Assembly: GCF_017744695.1 (NCBI RefSeq)
Contig: NZ_JAGIAS010000004.1
Location: 1 to 64,000, forward strand
From: Dyadobacter sp.
GTDB lineage: Bacteria; Bacteroidota; Bacteroidia; Cytophagales; Spirosomataceae
Reading direction: 5' to 3'
Length of the DNA: 64,000 bases
The position numbers were made by a program, and so were the translations under genes. Shown piece after piece: positions 25,860 to 35,153 of this stretch. Each line of letters begins with the position of its first letter. Positions within the stretch are counted from its first letter, which is position 1. Below the pieces are notes generated by a model. That model saw only the letters and a program-made list of their open reading frames with translations. It was not told the DNA's origin and searched no databases.

Positions 25860-26997
25860 AATCTGCGTCGTAATCACAGCCAGGGCCAGTTACAGCCGGG
25901 TTAAAACCGTGCTGACAGCCATCCATGCCCATCCCGGACTCACTTTACAAATTGTCGTAACCGGCAGTGCGCTTGCCGATCGATTTGGAAACATTCTCCC
26001 CCACCTGGAAGCGGAGAACCTACCGATTTCAGCCATTATCCCAAACCTGCTGGATGTAGAAAGCAGCACCGCTTCGGCCAAAACAACCGGGTTGGCTGTC
26101 ATCGAACTTGCTACTTTCTTTGCCAATCACCGCCCGGATGTGGTGGTAACCGTCGCTGATCGGTTCGAAACTATCGCGACGGCAATCGCGGCGGTAAATA
26201 TGAACATCCCACTCGCTCACATCCAGGGTGGCGAAGTTACCGGCAACATCGACGACCGGATCAGGAACAGCATTTCTCAGCTGGCCGATTTACATTTTAC
26301 CGCGACCGAAAATGCACGGGGCCGCCTCATTCGCATGGGGCTTTTACCACACAAGGTTTACCACACCGGCTGCCCGTCCATCGACCTAGTGTACCAGCAT
26401 GAGGATTGCAATTTCAACCCGTACGAAACTTATGGAGGTGTTGGATCCAGACCTGATTTGAATATTCCCTATTTGATGGTATTGCAACATCCCGTAACTA
26501 CCGAAGCTGCGCATTCCCAATGGCAGATCAGCAATACCCTGCATGCCATAGCAGCCCTGAACATGCCCACCATCTGGTTTTGGCCCAATGCCGACCCCGG
26601 AACCGCGGGTACCGCCCAGGGGATTCGCGCATTTCGTGAACAACATCCCGACATTCCCTTTCATTTCTTCAAAAATATGGACTCCACTCACTTCATCCAG
26701 TTGCTCCGAAAATGCGCATGCTTTGTCGGTAATTCCAGCGTCGGGATACGCGAATGCAGTGCATTAGGTGTACCTGCTGTGAATATCGGAAGCAGGCAAA
26801 ACGGCCGCGAGCGGGGCCCGAACGTAACGGATTGCACACCGGACGCCGAAGCTATTATTTCTGCCGTGCGACGCCAGCTCATACATGCGCCTTTCGCGCC
26901 TGTAACGCTGTATGGAAAAGGCAACGCCGGGCAGCAGATCGCCGGACAGCTCGCAACAATTCCGTTTATTCTCAAAAAACACATTCTCTCCAACTAA
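25852..26997 (+). CDS. neuC: NeuC/LegG-type hydrolysing UDP-GlcNAc 2-epimerase
   Basis: A 381-residue GT-B-fold epimerase that inverts C2 of a UDP-HexNAc and releases UDP, supplying ManNAc (or a diacetamido analogue) to NeuB. Seen: ICVVITARASYSRVK at the start, VVTGSALADRFGN (about 40), VVVTVADRFETIATAIA (about 97-113), LAHIQGGEVTGNIDDRIR (about 120-137), HTGCPSIDLV (about 170) and FVGNSSVGIREC near 290 with AVNIGSRQNGRERG after it. These cover the DR, GG and NSS/GIRE signatures of the family. The hydrolysing class is suggested by its place between neuB and neuA. Its stop and the neuA start overlap (TAATG). Confidence 0.9.
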   Translation: MRKICVVITARASYSRVKTVLTAIHAHPGLTLQIVVTGSALADRFGNILPHLEAENLPISAIIPNLLDVESSTASAKTTGLAVIELATFFANHRPDVVVTVADRFETIATAIAAVNMNIPLAHIQGGEVTGNIDDRIRNSISQLADLHFTATENARGRLIRMGLLPHKVYHTGCPSIDLVYQHEDCNFNPYETYGGVGSRPDLNIPYLMVLQHPVTTEAAHSQWQISNTLHAIAALNMPTIWFWPNADPGTAGTAQGIRAFREQHPDIPFHFFKNMDSTHFIQLLRKCACFVGNSSVGIRECSALGVPAVNIGSRQNGRERGPNVTDCTPDAEAIISAVRRQLIHAPFAPVTLYGKGNAGQQIAGQLATIPFILKKHILSN

Positions 26998-27734
26998 TGA
27001 CTCGATTTCCAAAAATCCTGGGCCTCATTCCGGCGAGAATGGGGTCCAAAGAGGTTCCCGGTAAGAATATGAAATTGCTTGACGGAATGCCGCTGATCCA
27101 ATACACTTTTGAAGCAGCGGAACAGTCTGAGCTGCTGGATATGATCCTCGTTTCCACGGATTGTCCGGAAACTGCATTCTTTGCCAATTGTTTTGCCGCG
27201 ATAACCGCACCGATTTTGCGGCCCGCGTATCTGGCCACGGACCACACCCCGATGATCGATGTAGTGGTTCATGCGCTGAACTATGCCGAAGAGCACTACG
27301 GATGCTTCGAATACCTCGTATTGCTCCAACCTACTTGCCCGTTCCGCGTACCAGGGATGATCGACGACACTATCCGTCGCATTGTTCAGCAAAACGCCGA
27401 CAGCCTGGTCACCTTGCGAAAAATCCCCGATACCTTCAACCCCTTCTGGGCATATGCTTTCGGGGAAAACGGGCTTGAAAGAGCCATCCATGCTGAGGGA
27501 CGTCCTATGTTTACCCGACGGCAGGACCTTCCCGCAGCCTATCATCGCGACGGCGAGATTTACATTGCGCACACATCACTAATCCGCGAGGGACTGATTA
27601 CCGGTGGAAAAACGACAGCGTGGCTGAATGAACACGCATTTGGGATCAATATCGACACACCGGCCGACTGGATGCAGGCCGAAAACCTTGTTCAACAATG
27701 GAAAGAGCAGACCAAAAACATATTCTCGTATTGA
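26997..27734 (+). CDS. neuA: NeuA-like nonulosonate cytidylyltransferase
   Basis: A 245-residue CMP-sialic-acid-synthetase-type enzyme; it activates the NeuB product with CTP. I place the start at the ATG 26997, which overlaps the neuC stop, since this yields the family N-terminus ILGLIPARMGSKEVPGKN (about 7-24) with the nucleotide-binding loop. Other motifs: ILVSTDCPE (about 49), LATDHTPMIDVVVHAL (about 77-92), LLQPTCPFR (about 108), FTRRQDLPAAYHRDGEIY (about 170-187) and GINIDTPADWMQAE near the end, all in family order. It overlaps the following gene by 37 bases. Confidence 0.9.
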   Translation: MTRFPKILGLIPARMGSKEVPGKNMKLLDGMPLIQYTFEAAEQSELLDMILVSTDCPETAFFANCFAAITAPILRPAYLATDHTPMIDVVVHALNYAEEHYGCFEYLVLLQPTCPFRVPGMIDDTIRRIVQQNADSLVTLRKIPDTFNPFWAYAFGENGLERAIHAEGRPMFTRRQDLPAAYHRDGEIYIAHTSLIREGLITGGKTTAWLNEHAFGINIDTPADWMQAENLVQQWKEQTKNIFSY

Positions 27735-29059
27735 TTACCAATCCGTTTGCGATTATTAACGTAATTCATTCCGGCCTGATGGCCGAGCTCAGTGGACATT
27801 ACAGGGTTTCTGTCATGTCGGACTTACTGACCGCCGAGGACATCAAACGACTTAATGAACATTTTCGATTGAATATGGCCCTGTTGCCTACGTCTGTTCC
27901 AACAGTTTCAAAGCCTTTAAAATGGCTTCGCACCATCCAGATGTTGCTTTTTGGGCACTATTTTAACCTGGACACTATTCGTATCAAACTCCTGGAACGG
28001 AGCCAGGTCGCCCATTGGCTTTTCTGCATTTCCCGAAAGAGCCCTTCACTCATATTGCTGAGCGGCTCGCTGTTAATCTTCATCAGAAACTGGCTTATTC
28101 GCAGCACAACGCTGCCGGACCTGCACGCTTCGGTTGTCGAGCATAGTTTCCAGGCAGTGATATCAACTTCTCCACTTGATCTGCGCGAAAATGCTATGGC
28201 CAATTCACTTAGGGTTCATGGAATTCCCTGCATATCGATCGTCATCAGTTGGGACAATCTGACTTCAAAAGGGGTCATCAACGCGAAATCTGACATGGTA
28301 CTGGTTTGGAACAACCTGATAGCCCTCGAATATGACCGGTTCTACACAGCATTGGGAGATCATGCGCTGGTGCACATCGCGGGTATTCCCCGATTTGATG
28401 TCTATTTCCAGAAACAACCGAGTCGAAATCATCATTTAACAGGTATCCCGGAAATTTCTCCTAGAACCCCGATCATCCTTTTTGCGACGGGCGCCATCAA
28501 GCACCATGCCTGCCAGAATTATTTGATCTGCGACCTGCTCAAATATGCACAAAATCGCTCCGGTGTTGTGATTCTGGTAAGATGCCATCCCGGCGACGAT
28601 CCGAGGCGGTACGACCGTTTTATCGGGATTAAAAACGTTCACTTTTTCCACCCGTTTGGTCGGCATCCCAATCAGCTGCCGCCCGTCGATTTCCTTGAAA
28701 CGCTGCATTCGCAACTAGCACGGTGCGCGGTTTGCGTGCAAGTCGCCTCCACCATGTTGCTGGATGCCTTTGCCTGTAACAAACCTTGTATCAGCATCGC
28801 CTACGACGCCCATTCAAGTGTGCATTATGCGCAATCCATGAAGCGGTTTTATGACTATTCTCACCAACAGCTGCTTCCTGCTTGCCTGAAAGAGCCGCTT
28901 GTCTACAGTCGTCGCGAATTGTTTGAGAAACTGGATAAAATATTAGCAGACGGCGATGCTCCTGACAATCTCGGGAGTGTTGTAGAACCCGTCATTCATC
29001 ACGCCACACCCGATTCCGTCTCTTTGGCTACCCAATGTATCCGGGAATGGTTAGGCTGA
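27698..29059 (+). CDS. putative GT-B glycosyltransferase of surface polysaccharide
   Basis: A 453-residue protein. The N-terminus has VLITNPFAIINVIHSGLMAEL, a GT-B-like first strand and loop. An amphipathic/hydrophobic segment (about 118-140) could contact the membrane. The second half has SWDNLTSKGVINAKSDMVLV (about 186-205), VHIAGIPRFDVY (about 228), ILFATGAIKH, VVILVRCHPGDDPRRYD (about 290) and VQVASTMLLDAFACNKPCIS (about 348-367). This is the pattern of CDP-glycerol-transferase-like and related surface-carbohydrate transferases. In this operon it could be the nonulosonate transferase, but nothing in the sequence proves it. It overlaps neuA and the next gene (25 bases), so translation is tightly linked. 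Confidence 0.65.
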   Translation: MERADQKHILVLITNPFAIINVIHSGLMAELSGHYRVSVMSDLLTAEDIKRLNEHFRLNMALLPTSVPTVSKPLKWLRTIQMLLFGHYFNLDTIRIKLLERSQVAHWLFCISRKSPSLILLSGSLLIFIRNWLIRSTTLPDLHASVVEHSFQAVISTSPLDLRENAMANSLRVHGIPCISIVISWDNLTSKGVINAKSDMVLVWNNLIALEYDRFYTALGDHALVHIAGIPRFDVYFQKQPSRNHHLTGIPEISPRTPIILFATGAIKHHACQNYLICDLLKYAQNRSGVVILVRCHPGDDPRRYDRFIGIKNVHFFHPFGRHPNQLPPVDFLETLHSQLARCAVCVQVASTMLLDAFACNKPCISIAYDAHSSVHYAQSMKRFYDYSHQQLLPACLKEPLVYSRRELFEKLDKILADGDAPDNLGSVVEPVIHHATPDSVSLATQCIREWLG

Positions 29060-30444
29060 TCGTCGCAGCGAGCAGCATGGCCATGCTATCCGTCGGAATG
29101 GCCTGGGCCGCTATCCTATTGTTTGATTCGTTGCTCATTTTTGGTGAAAGTACCCTTCAAACGGTGTTCGTTTTCGGCTTCTATATCTATTGCGCACTCT
29201 CACTGTTCTTCCCGTCGGAACACAAACTTTTCTATGTGCTCAGTATACCTGTTCTGAGCCAGTTTTTACACCTGTTTCAGAAATACGACTTTCCTGCGGG
29301 AGCCAATTCCTTATGGCGACTACTTCCTTTCCTGTTGGCCGATCTCTACATGTTCTCCACACTAATCCGCTATAAAACGAACCTTACAGGCATTGAAAAG
29401 GGCCTGATCGCATCATGGGTGGTATTCAACTTCCTGTTCATCGCCATTTCGCCAAACATCTCAGGCATCATCACGGGTGCTTTTGTATTGCTCCTTGTCA
29501 CCATTCCCTCGTATTTCCTGTATCTCAACATGCTGTGCCGGCATCCCTCATTTCCGGAGCTTCTGGAACGGTCACTTTGTCTCACCTTCATCCTATTGGC
29601 GCTCGGCACATTTGGCCTCGTGTTTTTCGGCGCCCAATATAGAGGTGCCAGCAACCTGCTGGTGACCCGAAATATCTCGGATACCAATGTAACCATGGCC
29701 TATTTCATACTCCTTTGGCCCTTTACAATACATTATGCGATGCGCACAGGTTACTCCTGGCTTTTACTTCCGCTGTTCATACTCCTTTTTGCGCTCGTAG
29801 TTATATTGTCCTTTTCTCGCGGAGCAGTCCTTATTGTGCTGCCTTACCTGCTTGTTTCCATACGGATCGTCAGCAAATGGAAGCATTTGCTTTGGCTTAT
29901 GGCGCTAGGTATACTGCTCGTCGCAGGTTTTGATCGCCTCATGTATCTCATTAATCCGGATCTGGCATATTCATGGCAGCTGCGTTTTGCGGATTTTCAG
30001 ACTGTCGGGCCGGTTTTACAAAAAATCCAGGAAGTGAGCGGAAGGGTGGAGATCCGGAGACTGGCTTATCAGCTGTTTCTCGACAGCCCACTTTTCGGGC
30101 ACGGTACAGGGAGTTTCGAGCTGCTCGGTCCGGGCTACCGCGAAGCTCATTCCATGTTCTTCACGATCCTGGCTGAACAAGGGTTAGTCGGGATATTGTA
30201 TCTGTACGGGCTCTTTGCGGCATTAGGCTGTCAGCTATTGAAGGCCACGGCGCCGCGGCGTTCATACCGGATACTACCCATTACACTGGGCTGCTACTTA
30301 CTATTTGTGCATTCGGTTGGTTATGTCTTTGTGATTATACCAGCCAGGAGCCTCACAATCAATTGTATAGCACCTGTACTCCTCATCTGCATTTATTATT
30401 ATTCCAAAATCGCCGGAAACAAATCCATTACCGATCGTGGCTAA
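29035..30444 (+). CDS. Wzy/WaaL-like polysaccharide polymerase or O-antigen ligase
   Basis: A 469-residue polytopic membrane protein with roughly 11-12 hydrophobic helices. The pattern ILSFSRGAVLIVLPYLLVS (about 265-283), a large periplasmic loop rich in GHGTGSFELLGPGYREAHSM (about 358-377) and the downstream FTILAEQGLVGILYL are typical of the Wzy_C/O-antigen-ligase superfamily; the loop His and Arg are characteristic of it. It likely polymerises repeat units made by the surrounding glycosyltransferases. Ligase and polymerase cannot be separated by sequence. Its position with a Wzc-like kinase favours polymerase. Overlaps both neighbours. Confidence 0.8.
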   Translation: MYPGMVRLIVAASSMAMLSVGMAWAAILLFDSLLIFGESTLQTVFVFGFYIYCALSLFFPSEHKLFYVLSIPVLSQFLHLFQKYDFPAGANSLWRLLPFLLADLYMFSTLIRYKTNLTGIEKGLIASWVVFNFLFIAISPNISGIITGAFVLLLVTIPSYFLYLNMLCRHPSFPELLERSLCLTFILLALGTFGLVFFGAQYRGASNLLVTRNISDTNVTMAYFILLWPFTIHYAMRTGYSWLLLPLFILLFALVVILSFSRGAVLIVLPYLLVSIRIVSKWKHLLWLMALGILLVAGFDRLMYLINPDLAYSWQLRFADFQTVGPVLQKIQEVSGRVEIRRLAYQLFLDSPLFGHGTGSFELLGPGYREAHSMFFTILAEQGLVGILYLYGLFAALGCQLLKATAPRRSYRILPITLGCYLLFVHSVGYVFVIIPARSLTINCIAPVLLICIYYYSKIAGNKSITDRG

Positions 30445-31405
30445 ACTCCTGATTATCGGAAAAATGCCGCCACCGGTCGGAGGCGTGAGTATGCACGTGC
30501 AACGGCTTACGAGACGTATGCGGCAAATGGATCTTGATTTCGACTTTTGCGATTACGGGAAGGTTTCAATACTCAAAATTCTGTTCAAAATAGCTACACA
30601 TAATACCATCCACATCCATTTCTCAAACCCGGTTGCACAAGTAGTAACAGCCGTGCTCTGTCGGCTCACGGGCAAAAGACTGATCATTACTTATCACGGA
30701 TGCTGGGGCAGATATCGCTCGCCGGGAAACCGGGCGGTTGCATTGTCCGCACGCCTCGCGCATGTGCCCATCGTGCAGGAGCGCACGAGCCTGTTACAGG
30801 CACTGCGCTGCAACCCGCGCGCATGCCAAATTTCAACCTATATCACTGACCCGGAAATACTACCGCTGCCGGCGCCCTTACAAGCCTTTATAATGTGCCG
30901 CCGCAAGCATTATCGGGCGACATTCTGCACGAATGCCTGGAATCTGACATTCGATAAAAACGGCCGGGAGATCTACGGCATTTCAGAAATGGTCAACCGC
31001 TTCGCCGATTATCCGGCATATCAACTTCTGATATCGGACCCATCAAGCAATTATCAATCGTACATTCAGCAACATGCAACACACATTCCAGGCAACATCT
31101 TTTTTATCAACTACTTACATGATTTCAAAAGTATTTTATTGCTTTCCGACGCATTCATCCGAAATACAACGACCGACGGTATCTCGCTGTCGATTCATGA
31201 AGCGCGTGAACTCGGAATACCCGTATTAGCATCTGCGGCAGTTCAGAGGCCGCCATTTTGCAGTGTTTTTCAGGACTTTTCGAAAACCGATTTAACGGCA
31301 AAACTGGAAGAAGCGCGGCGACTGATTGCCGTGCCATACGAAATGCCCGATGTAGTAGCCAGGCTGGTTGAATTGTATCGGGAGATCGAGCGGAAGCAAC
31401 CCTAA
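30437..31405 (+). CDS. glycosyltransferase, GT4-like
   Basis: A 322-residue protein starting with GTG at 30437, which overlaps the end of the preceding gene. The first strand and glycine-rich loop, LLIIGKMPPPVGGVSMHVQR (about 4-23), are the classic GT4 N-terminus. An acceptor-domain segment LIITYHGCWGRY (about 78-89) follows. The C-terminal donor domain has FIRNTTTDGISLSIHEAREL (about 238-257), equivalent to the E(x7)E region, then GIPVLASAA. It is a little short for GT4. It is the last gene of the polysaccharide operon. Donor and acceptor are unknown. Confidence 0.8.
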   Translation: MAKLLIIGKMPPPVGGVSMHVQRLTRRMRQMDLDFDFCDYGKVSILKILFKIATHNTIHIHFSNPVAQVVTAVLCRLTGKRLIITYHGCWGRYRSPGNRAVALSARLAHVPIVQERTSLLQALRCNPRACQISTYITDPEILPLPAPLQAFIMCRRKHYRATFCTNAWNLTFDKNGREIYGISEMVNRFADYPAYQLLISDPSSNYQSYIQQHATHIPGNIFFINYLHDFKSILLLSDAFIRNTTTDGISLSIHEARELGIPVLASAAVQRPPFCSVFQDFSKTDLTAKLEEARRLIAVPYEMPDVVARLVELYREIERKQP

Positions 31406-31676
31406 TTAACTGATAAACAGTCTATAAAAAACAAAGGCATAGAAAAATTTCCATGCCCTGTTTCACACTATACACACACTATATTTTTAATATCTATATA
31501 TCGCTCGGATAAATTTCAAATTGAATTTCAGTACCGCAAAATAACAAACTAAAGTAATCAGAAAAAAACTTTAGGATGCGAATTTCTAAATTCTAATCAG
31601 AAAATAATGGACATTTCCATAAAAATTTTCTGCCGGAATACCATATACCTCAAATTTACGGAAAATTGGCGTAATT
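31406..31676. other. AT-rich gap after the polysaccharide operon
   Basis: No gene seen. A hairpin GGCATaGAAA-aa-TTTCcATGCC (31436-31457), 31 bases after the operon's last stop, may act as a weak terminator, though it lacks a good T-tract. The rest is AT-rich with stops in every frame, ending at the TerC promoter. Confidence 0.5.
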
Positions 31677-31708
31677 ATTGCTCAAACTACTCTGCCTGAT
31701 TACTTTCG
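31677..31708 (+). promoter_or_regulatory. promoter of the TerC-family gene
   Basis: ATTG (31677-31680), 20 bases, then TACTTTCG (31701-31708), one mismatch from TAnnTTTG. It excludes the in-frame TTG at 31678 as a start codon, because that triplet is part of the -33 box. The start at ATG 31735 would follow a leader of about 20 bases. Confidence 0.7.
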
Positions 31709-31734
31709 TACAATTAACACTCACCAACTCATTC

Positions 31735-32484
31735 ATGGAATCACTTTTTACCACCGACGCGCTCATCAGTTTGCTTACATTGACATTGCTGGAAGTCGTC
31801 CTTGGAATAGACAACGTAATCTTCATCACAATCGTTTCCGGCAAACTGCCTGTTAATCAAAGAAAAAAAGCGCAAAACAATGGTTTGCTCATCGCGCTGG
31901 TGCTAAGGATTGCACTTTTGTTTGCCATCTCATGGGTTATCGGTCTCAAAGAAGATGTATTGAACCTGTTCGGCCATGGTTTCAGCGGGCGTGACCTGAT
32001 CCTGCTCGGCGGCGGGCTCTTTCTGCTTTATAGTACTACCAAAGAAATTCACCACAAGCTCGAAGGCGAGCCGGAAGACCTGCCATCGGGTGATATTTCA
32101 GACAAAAAATCGATGTCATTCGGCAGCGCGTTGGTACAGATTGCCTTACTGAACATTATCTTCTCGTTCGACTCCGTGCTGACGGCCGTTGGCCTCGTAA
32201 AGGAAGTACCGATTATGATCGTTGCGGTCATCGCGTCCACATTCATTATGATCGCTTTCGCGGCTAAAATCGGGGATTTTGTAAATAATCACCCTTCCAT
32301 CAAAATTTTAGCGCTGTCATTTTTGTTGATGATTGGCACGCTGCTAGTCGCAGAAGCATTCCACTACGAAATCCCGAAAGGCTACGCTTATTTCGCGATG
32401 GCATTCTCGTTCTTCGTAGAATTGCTCAATATGCAGCTCGACAAGAAGAAAAATCCGGTGAAGCTGCGCGACCGCGTGAACTGA
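31735..32484 (+). CDS. TerC-family membrane protein
   Basis: A 249-residue protein starting at ATG 31735 (MESLFTTDAL). Seven or so hydrophobic helices, with the family signatures LTLLEVVLGIDNVIFI (about 14-29) and LLNIIFSFDSVLTAVGLV (about 139-156). Both carry an acidic residue in the membrane (GIDN and FSFDS). TerC proteins were named from tellurite resistance; many are now linked to metal-ion (Mn) export or to metal loading of exported enzymes, so the role here is left open. A cytosolic linker (HHKLEGEPEDLPSGDISDKK, about 106-125) splits the helices. dnaG follows 13 bases downstream. Confidence 0.88.
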   Translation: MESLFTTDALISLLTLTLLEVVLGIDNVIFITIVSGKLPVNQRKKAQNNGLLIALVLRIALLFAISWVIGLKEDVLNLFGHGFSGRDLILLGGGLFLLYSTTKEIHHKLEGEPEDLPSGDISDKKSMSFGSALVQIALLNIIFSFDSVLTAVGLVKEVPIMIVAVIASTFIMIAFAAKIGDFVNNHPSIKILALSFLLMIGTLLVAEAFHYEIPKGYAYFAMAFSFFVELLNMQLDKKKNPVKLRDRVN

Positions 32485-32497
32485 ACATTAGAAAATT

Positions 32498-34522
32498 ATG
32501 CGCATTAACCCCGAAACGGTAGAGAGGATCAAGCAAGCCGCAGATATTGTGGAAGTGGTAGGGGATTTTGTGTCCTTAAAGAAAAAAGGGGCTAATTACG
32601 GCGCCTGCTGCCCGTTTCACAACGAAAAGACTCCATCCTTCAATGTCAATCCGGTAAGGCAGATTTACAAATGCTTCGGCTGCGGCGCCGCAGGCGATTC
32701 CATCAAGTTCGTGATGGATATCGACGGCATCGGTTATGGTGAAGCGTTACGGTACCTGGCGGGCAAATACAATATTGAAATTGAGGAAGAGGAACTGACC
32801 GATGAGGAAACTGTCCGGCAGAATGTGCGGGAGAGTTTGTACATCATCCTCAATTACGCCAAAAACTATTACCAGCACCAGCTCCATCACAGCGAAGAAG
32901 GCCAGGCAATCGGTCTGAGCTATTTCAGGGAGCGTGGTTTTACGAATGAAATCCGCAAGAAATTCGAGCTGGGTTACAGCCTCGACAACTGGGATTCATT
33001 CTCCAAAGAAGCATTAGAAAAGGGTTACTCGGCCGAAATTCTTGAAAAAGCAGGGCTACTCATTCATAAGGAGGGCAGCCATACCGCAGGTTACGACCGT
33101 TTCCGCGGCCGGGTCATTTTCCCGATCCATAATGTTGCAGGTAAGACGATCGCGTTCGGGGCGCGGATATTGAAGTCTGACAAAAATCAGCCAAAATACC
33201 TCAACTCGCCCGAAACCGAAGTTTACCATAAAAGCGAGGTCCTGTACGGCATTTACCAGGCCAAGAATGCAATCCGCAGCCTGGAACATTGTTACCTGGT
33301 CGAAGGATACACAGATGTCATCTCACTGCACCAGGCGGGGATCGAAAACGTCGTAGCCTCTTCCGGAACGTCGCTCACGGTCGAACAAATCAGGTTGATC
33401 GGCCGTTTCACGCCGAATATCACCATTCTGTATGATGGCGATATGGCGGGTATCAAAGCAGCATTGCGTGGACTCGACCTTGTTTTGGAGGAAGGTCTGA
33501 ATGTGAATGTCGTCCTTTTCCCCGACAACGAAGACCCCGACAGCTATGTCCGCAGGGTAGGTGCCGAAGCATTCAAAGCGCATTTGAAGAAGGCTTCGAA
33601 GGATTTTATCACCTTCAAGACGGAAATCCTGTTGCAGGACGCCGGAAACGATCCCTTCCGGTTGGCGGCGGTGATCCAGGAAGTTGTCAACAGCATCGTC
33701 AAAATCCCCGACGCGATCAAAAGGCAGGTGTTTTTCCACCGCACATCGGAAATGATGCGGGTGGACGAGCAAATGCTGATCACCGAAGGCAACAAGCTGA
33801 TGCGGAAGCAGCAAACTGCCAAATCGAACGAGCGGCCACCGCGGCAATCCAACCCGGCTTCGGGATTCGGCAACCCGCAAAGCCCCGGACCTGAAAGTCC
33901 CGCGGATTTGGACGCGCTGTTTAGTGACGGTTTCGGACCATTTGCGGGCGAGCCCGATGTAAATCCTTTTGTTCCCGAAGAAGTTGCACCCGAAACATTT
34001 CAACGGACCAAACTGCATTACCAGGAGGAAGCGTTTGTAAAGTTGCTAGTTGTCCACGGTACCCAGGAACTAGAACCAGGCATTACGGTCTGCGGATATG
34101 TATTGGACCAGATCAAGGACGTCAACTTCAAGGATCCAATTTATAGCCATCTACTTACACTTTTCAGGGAGCATTTTAATAGGAGCCAAGTTCTAACTAC
34201 CGATTATTTCTTGCAACATCATGAAGTTGAGATCAGAAGCCTCGCCATTGATTGGGTGACGCAGAAGCACCACCTTAGCGAACTTTGGAAAGAAAAATAT
34301 GAAATTTATGTACCGTTTGAGACCGACGTTCTCGATAAAACGGCATTCAACAACATTCTGCGGCTAAAAAAGGCCTTTGTCGAAGAAAAGATGAAGACAT
34401 GTATTCAAAATATGGCGGAGGCGCAAACAAGCGAAGAACAAGATGCCATTATGAATGAGTACCGCTTTTATAAGGGCATCAGCATGGCAGCCGCCAAGGA
34501 ATTGGGAAGCGTAATCGGATAA
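32498..34522 (+). CDS. dnaG: DNA primase
   Basis: A 674-residue primase that makes RNA primers at the replication fork. The N-terminal zinc finger has CPFHNEKTPSF and YKCFGCGAAGDS (about 39-67; C-x2-H ... C-x2-C). The RNA polymerase core follows (FRGRVIFPI about 202, FGARIL). The TOPRIM fold has YLVEGYTDVISLHQAGI (about 266-282), TILYDGDMAGIKAALRGLD (about 308-326) and PDNEDPDSYVR (about 341). A Pro/Gly-rich linker (about 445-500) separates the C-terminal DnaB-binding helical domain. All expected metal and catalytic residues are visible. It shares an operon-like block with terC and the DUF4136 lipoprotein. Confidence 0.97.
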   Translation: MRINPETVERIKQAADIVEVVGDFVSLKKKGANYGACCPFHNEKTPSFNVNPVRQIYKCFGCGAAGDSIKFVMDIDGIGYGEALRYLAGKYNIEIEEEELTDEETVRQNVRESLYIILNYAKNYYQHQLHHSEEGQAIGLSYFRERGFTNEIRKKFELGYSLDNWDSFSKEALEKGYSAEILEKAGLLIHKEGSHTAGYDRFRGRVIFPIHNVAGKTIAFGARILKSDKNQPKYLNSPETEVYHKSEVLYGIYQAKNAIRSLEHCYLVEGYTDVISLHQAGIENVVASSGTSLTVEQIRLIGRFTPNITILYDGDMAGIKAALRGLDLVLEEGLNVNVVLFPDNEDPDSYVRRVGAEAFKAHLKKASKDFITFKTEILLQDAGNDPFRLAAVIQEVVNSIVKIPDAIKRQVFFHRTSEMMRVDEQMLITEGNKLMRKQQTAKSNERPPRQSNPASGFGNPQSPGPESPADLDALFSDGFGPFAGEPDVNPFVPEEVAPETFQRTKLHYQEEAFVKLLVVHGTQELEPGITVCGYVLDQIKDVNFKDPIYSHLLTLFREHFNRSQVLTTDYFLQHHEVEIRSLAIDWVTQKHHLSELWKEKYEIYVPFETDVLDKTAFNNILRLKKAFVEEKMKTCIQNMAEAQTSEEQDAIMNEYRFYKGISMAAAKELGSVIG

Positions 34523-34544
34523 TTTAACCTAAATATTCGCTGTC

Positions 34545-35084
34545 ATGAAAAATGCACTGGCCCTTTTGTGCCTTGTCTTGCTGATTACCGCGTGCAATCC
34601 GTCCTATAAATTACTGAAAGTCAAAAAAGAAGATTCCTTCAAGCTCTCGGACTACCCTACTTACGGTTTTTATGACATTGAAGCCAAAGGTGATACTGTT
34701 TCCAAAAACTTTGAAAAAAACGTAGGCATTATCAAGGAAGCCATTGCCAAAAATCTGCAAGCTCGAGGGCTGGACGAGGCACGCGACCCGACTCTGAAAA
34801 TTAATATCGCATTGAATGTGCAGGAACAATTGCAAACCCGGCAAACAGACTTCCGTACCGACGGCCTGCCCCGCTACATGGGTCAGCGACGCTACTCCTG
34901 GAAAAGCGAAGAAGTAGTAACCGGGAAATACCGCGAGGGCACGATCGTGATCGACCTGGTGGATGCTGCAAATAACCGGATGGTCTGGCAGGGCGGGGCA
35001 AGCGGCATTATCGCTGAGAAGACGAAGAATTTTATCGAAGGTATCAATCAGGTAATCAGCGAAATAGTGACCAAAATACCCTAA
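34545..35084 (+). CDS. DUF4136-type lipoprotein
   Basis: A 179-residue lipoprotein: signal with lipobox LLITAC (Cys at about 17). It is followed by the DUF4136 pattern of FKLSDYPTYGFYDIEAKGD (about 32-50), IIKEAIAKNLQARGLDEAR (about 66-84), LKINIALNVQEQ and the C-terminal GTIVIDLVDAANNRMVWQG (about 133-151). Function of the family is unknown; members are periplasmic or outer-membrane lipoproteins common in Bacteroidota and Proteobacteria. It lies 22 bases after dnaG and ends before a terminator shared with the convergent YtxH gene. Confidence 0.85.
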   Translation: MKNALALLCLVLLITACNPSYKLLKVKKEDSFKLSDYPTYGFYDIEAKGDTVSKNFEKNVGIIKEAIAKNLQARGLDEARDPTLKINIALNVQEQLQTRQTDFRTDGLPRYMGQRRYSWKSEEVVTGKYREGTIVIDLVDAANNRMVWQGGASGIIAEKTKNFIEGINQVISEIVTKIP

Positions 35085-35095
35085 GTCCGAATAAC

Positions 35096-35130
35096 AAAAA
35101 GGGTTGCTTCGTTATCGGAAACAACCCTTT
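35096..35130. terminator. bidirectional terminator between DUF4136 and YtxH genes
   Basis: AAAAAGGGTTG (35096-35106) pairs with CAACCCTTT, with an A-run on the left and T residues on the right, between two convergent genes. The middle has additional imperfect pairing. Confidence 0.75.
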
Positions 35131-35153
35131 CAATGTCGTGAATATCGGAGTTA

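Noticed and set aside
31678..31734. An upstream TTG start that would lengthen the TerC protein by 19 residues
   Set aside because: The TTG is part of a good -33 box and the start of transcription would lie downstream of it; ATG 31735 gives the normal family N-terminus.
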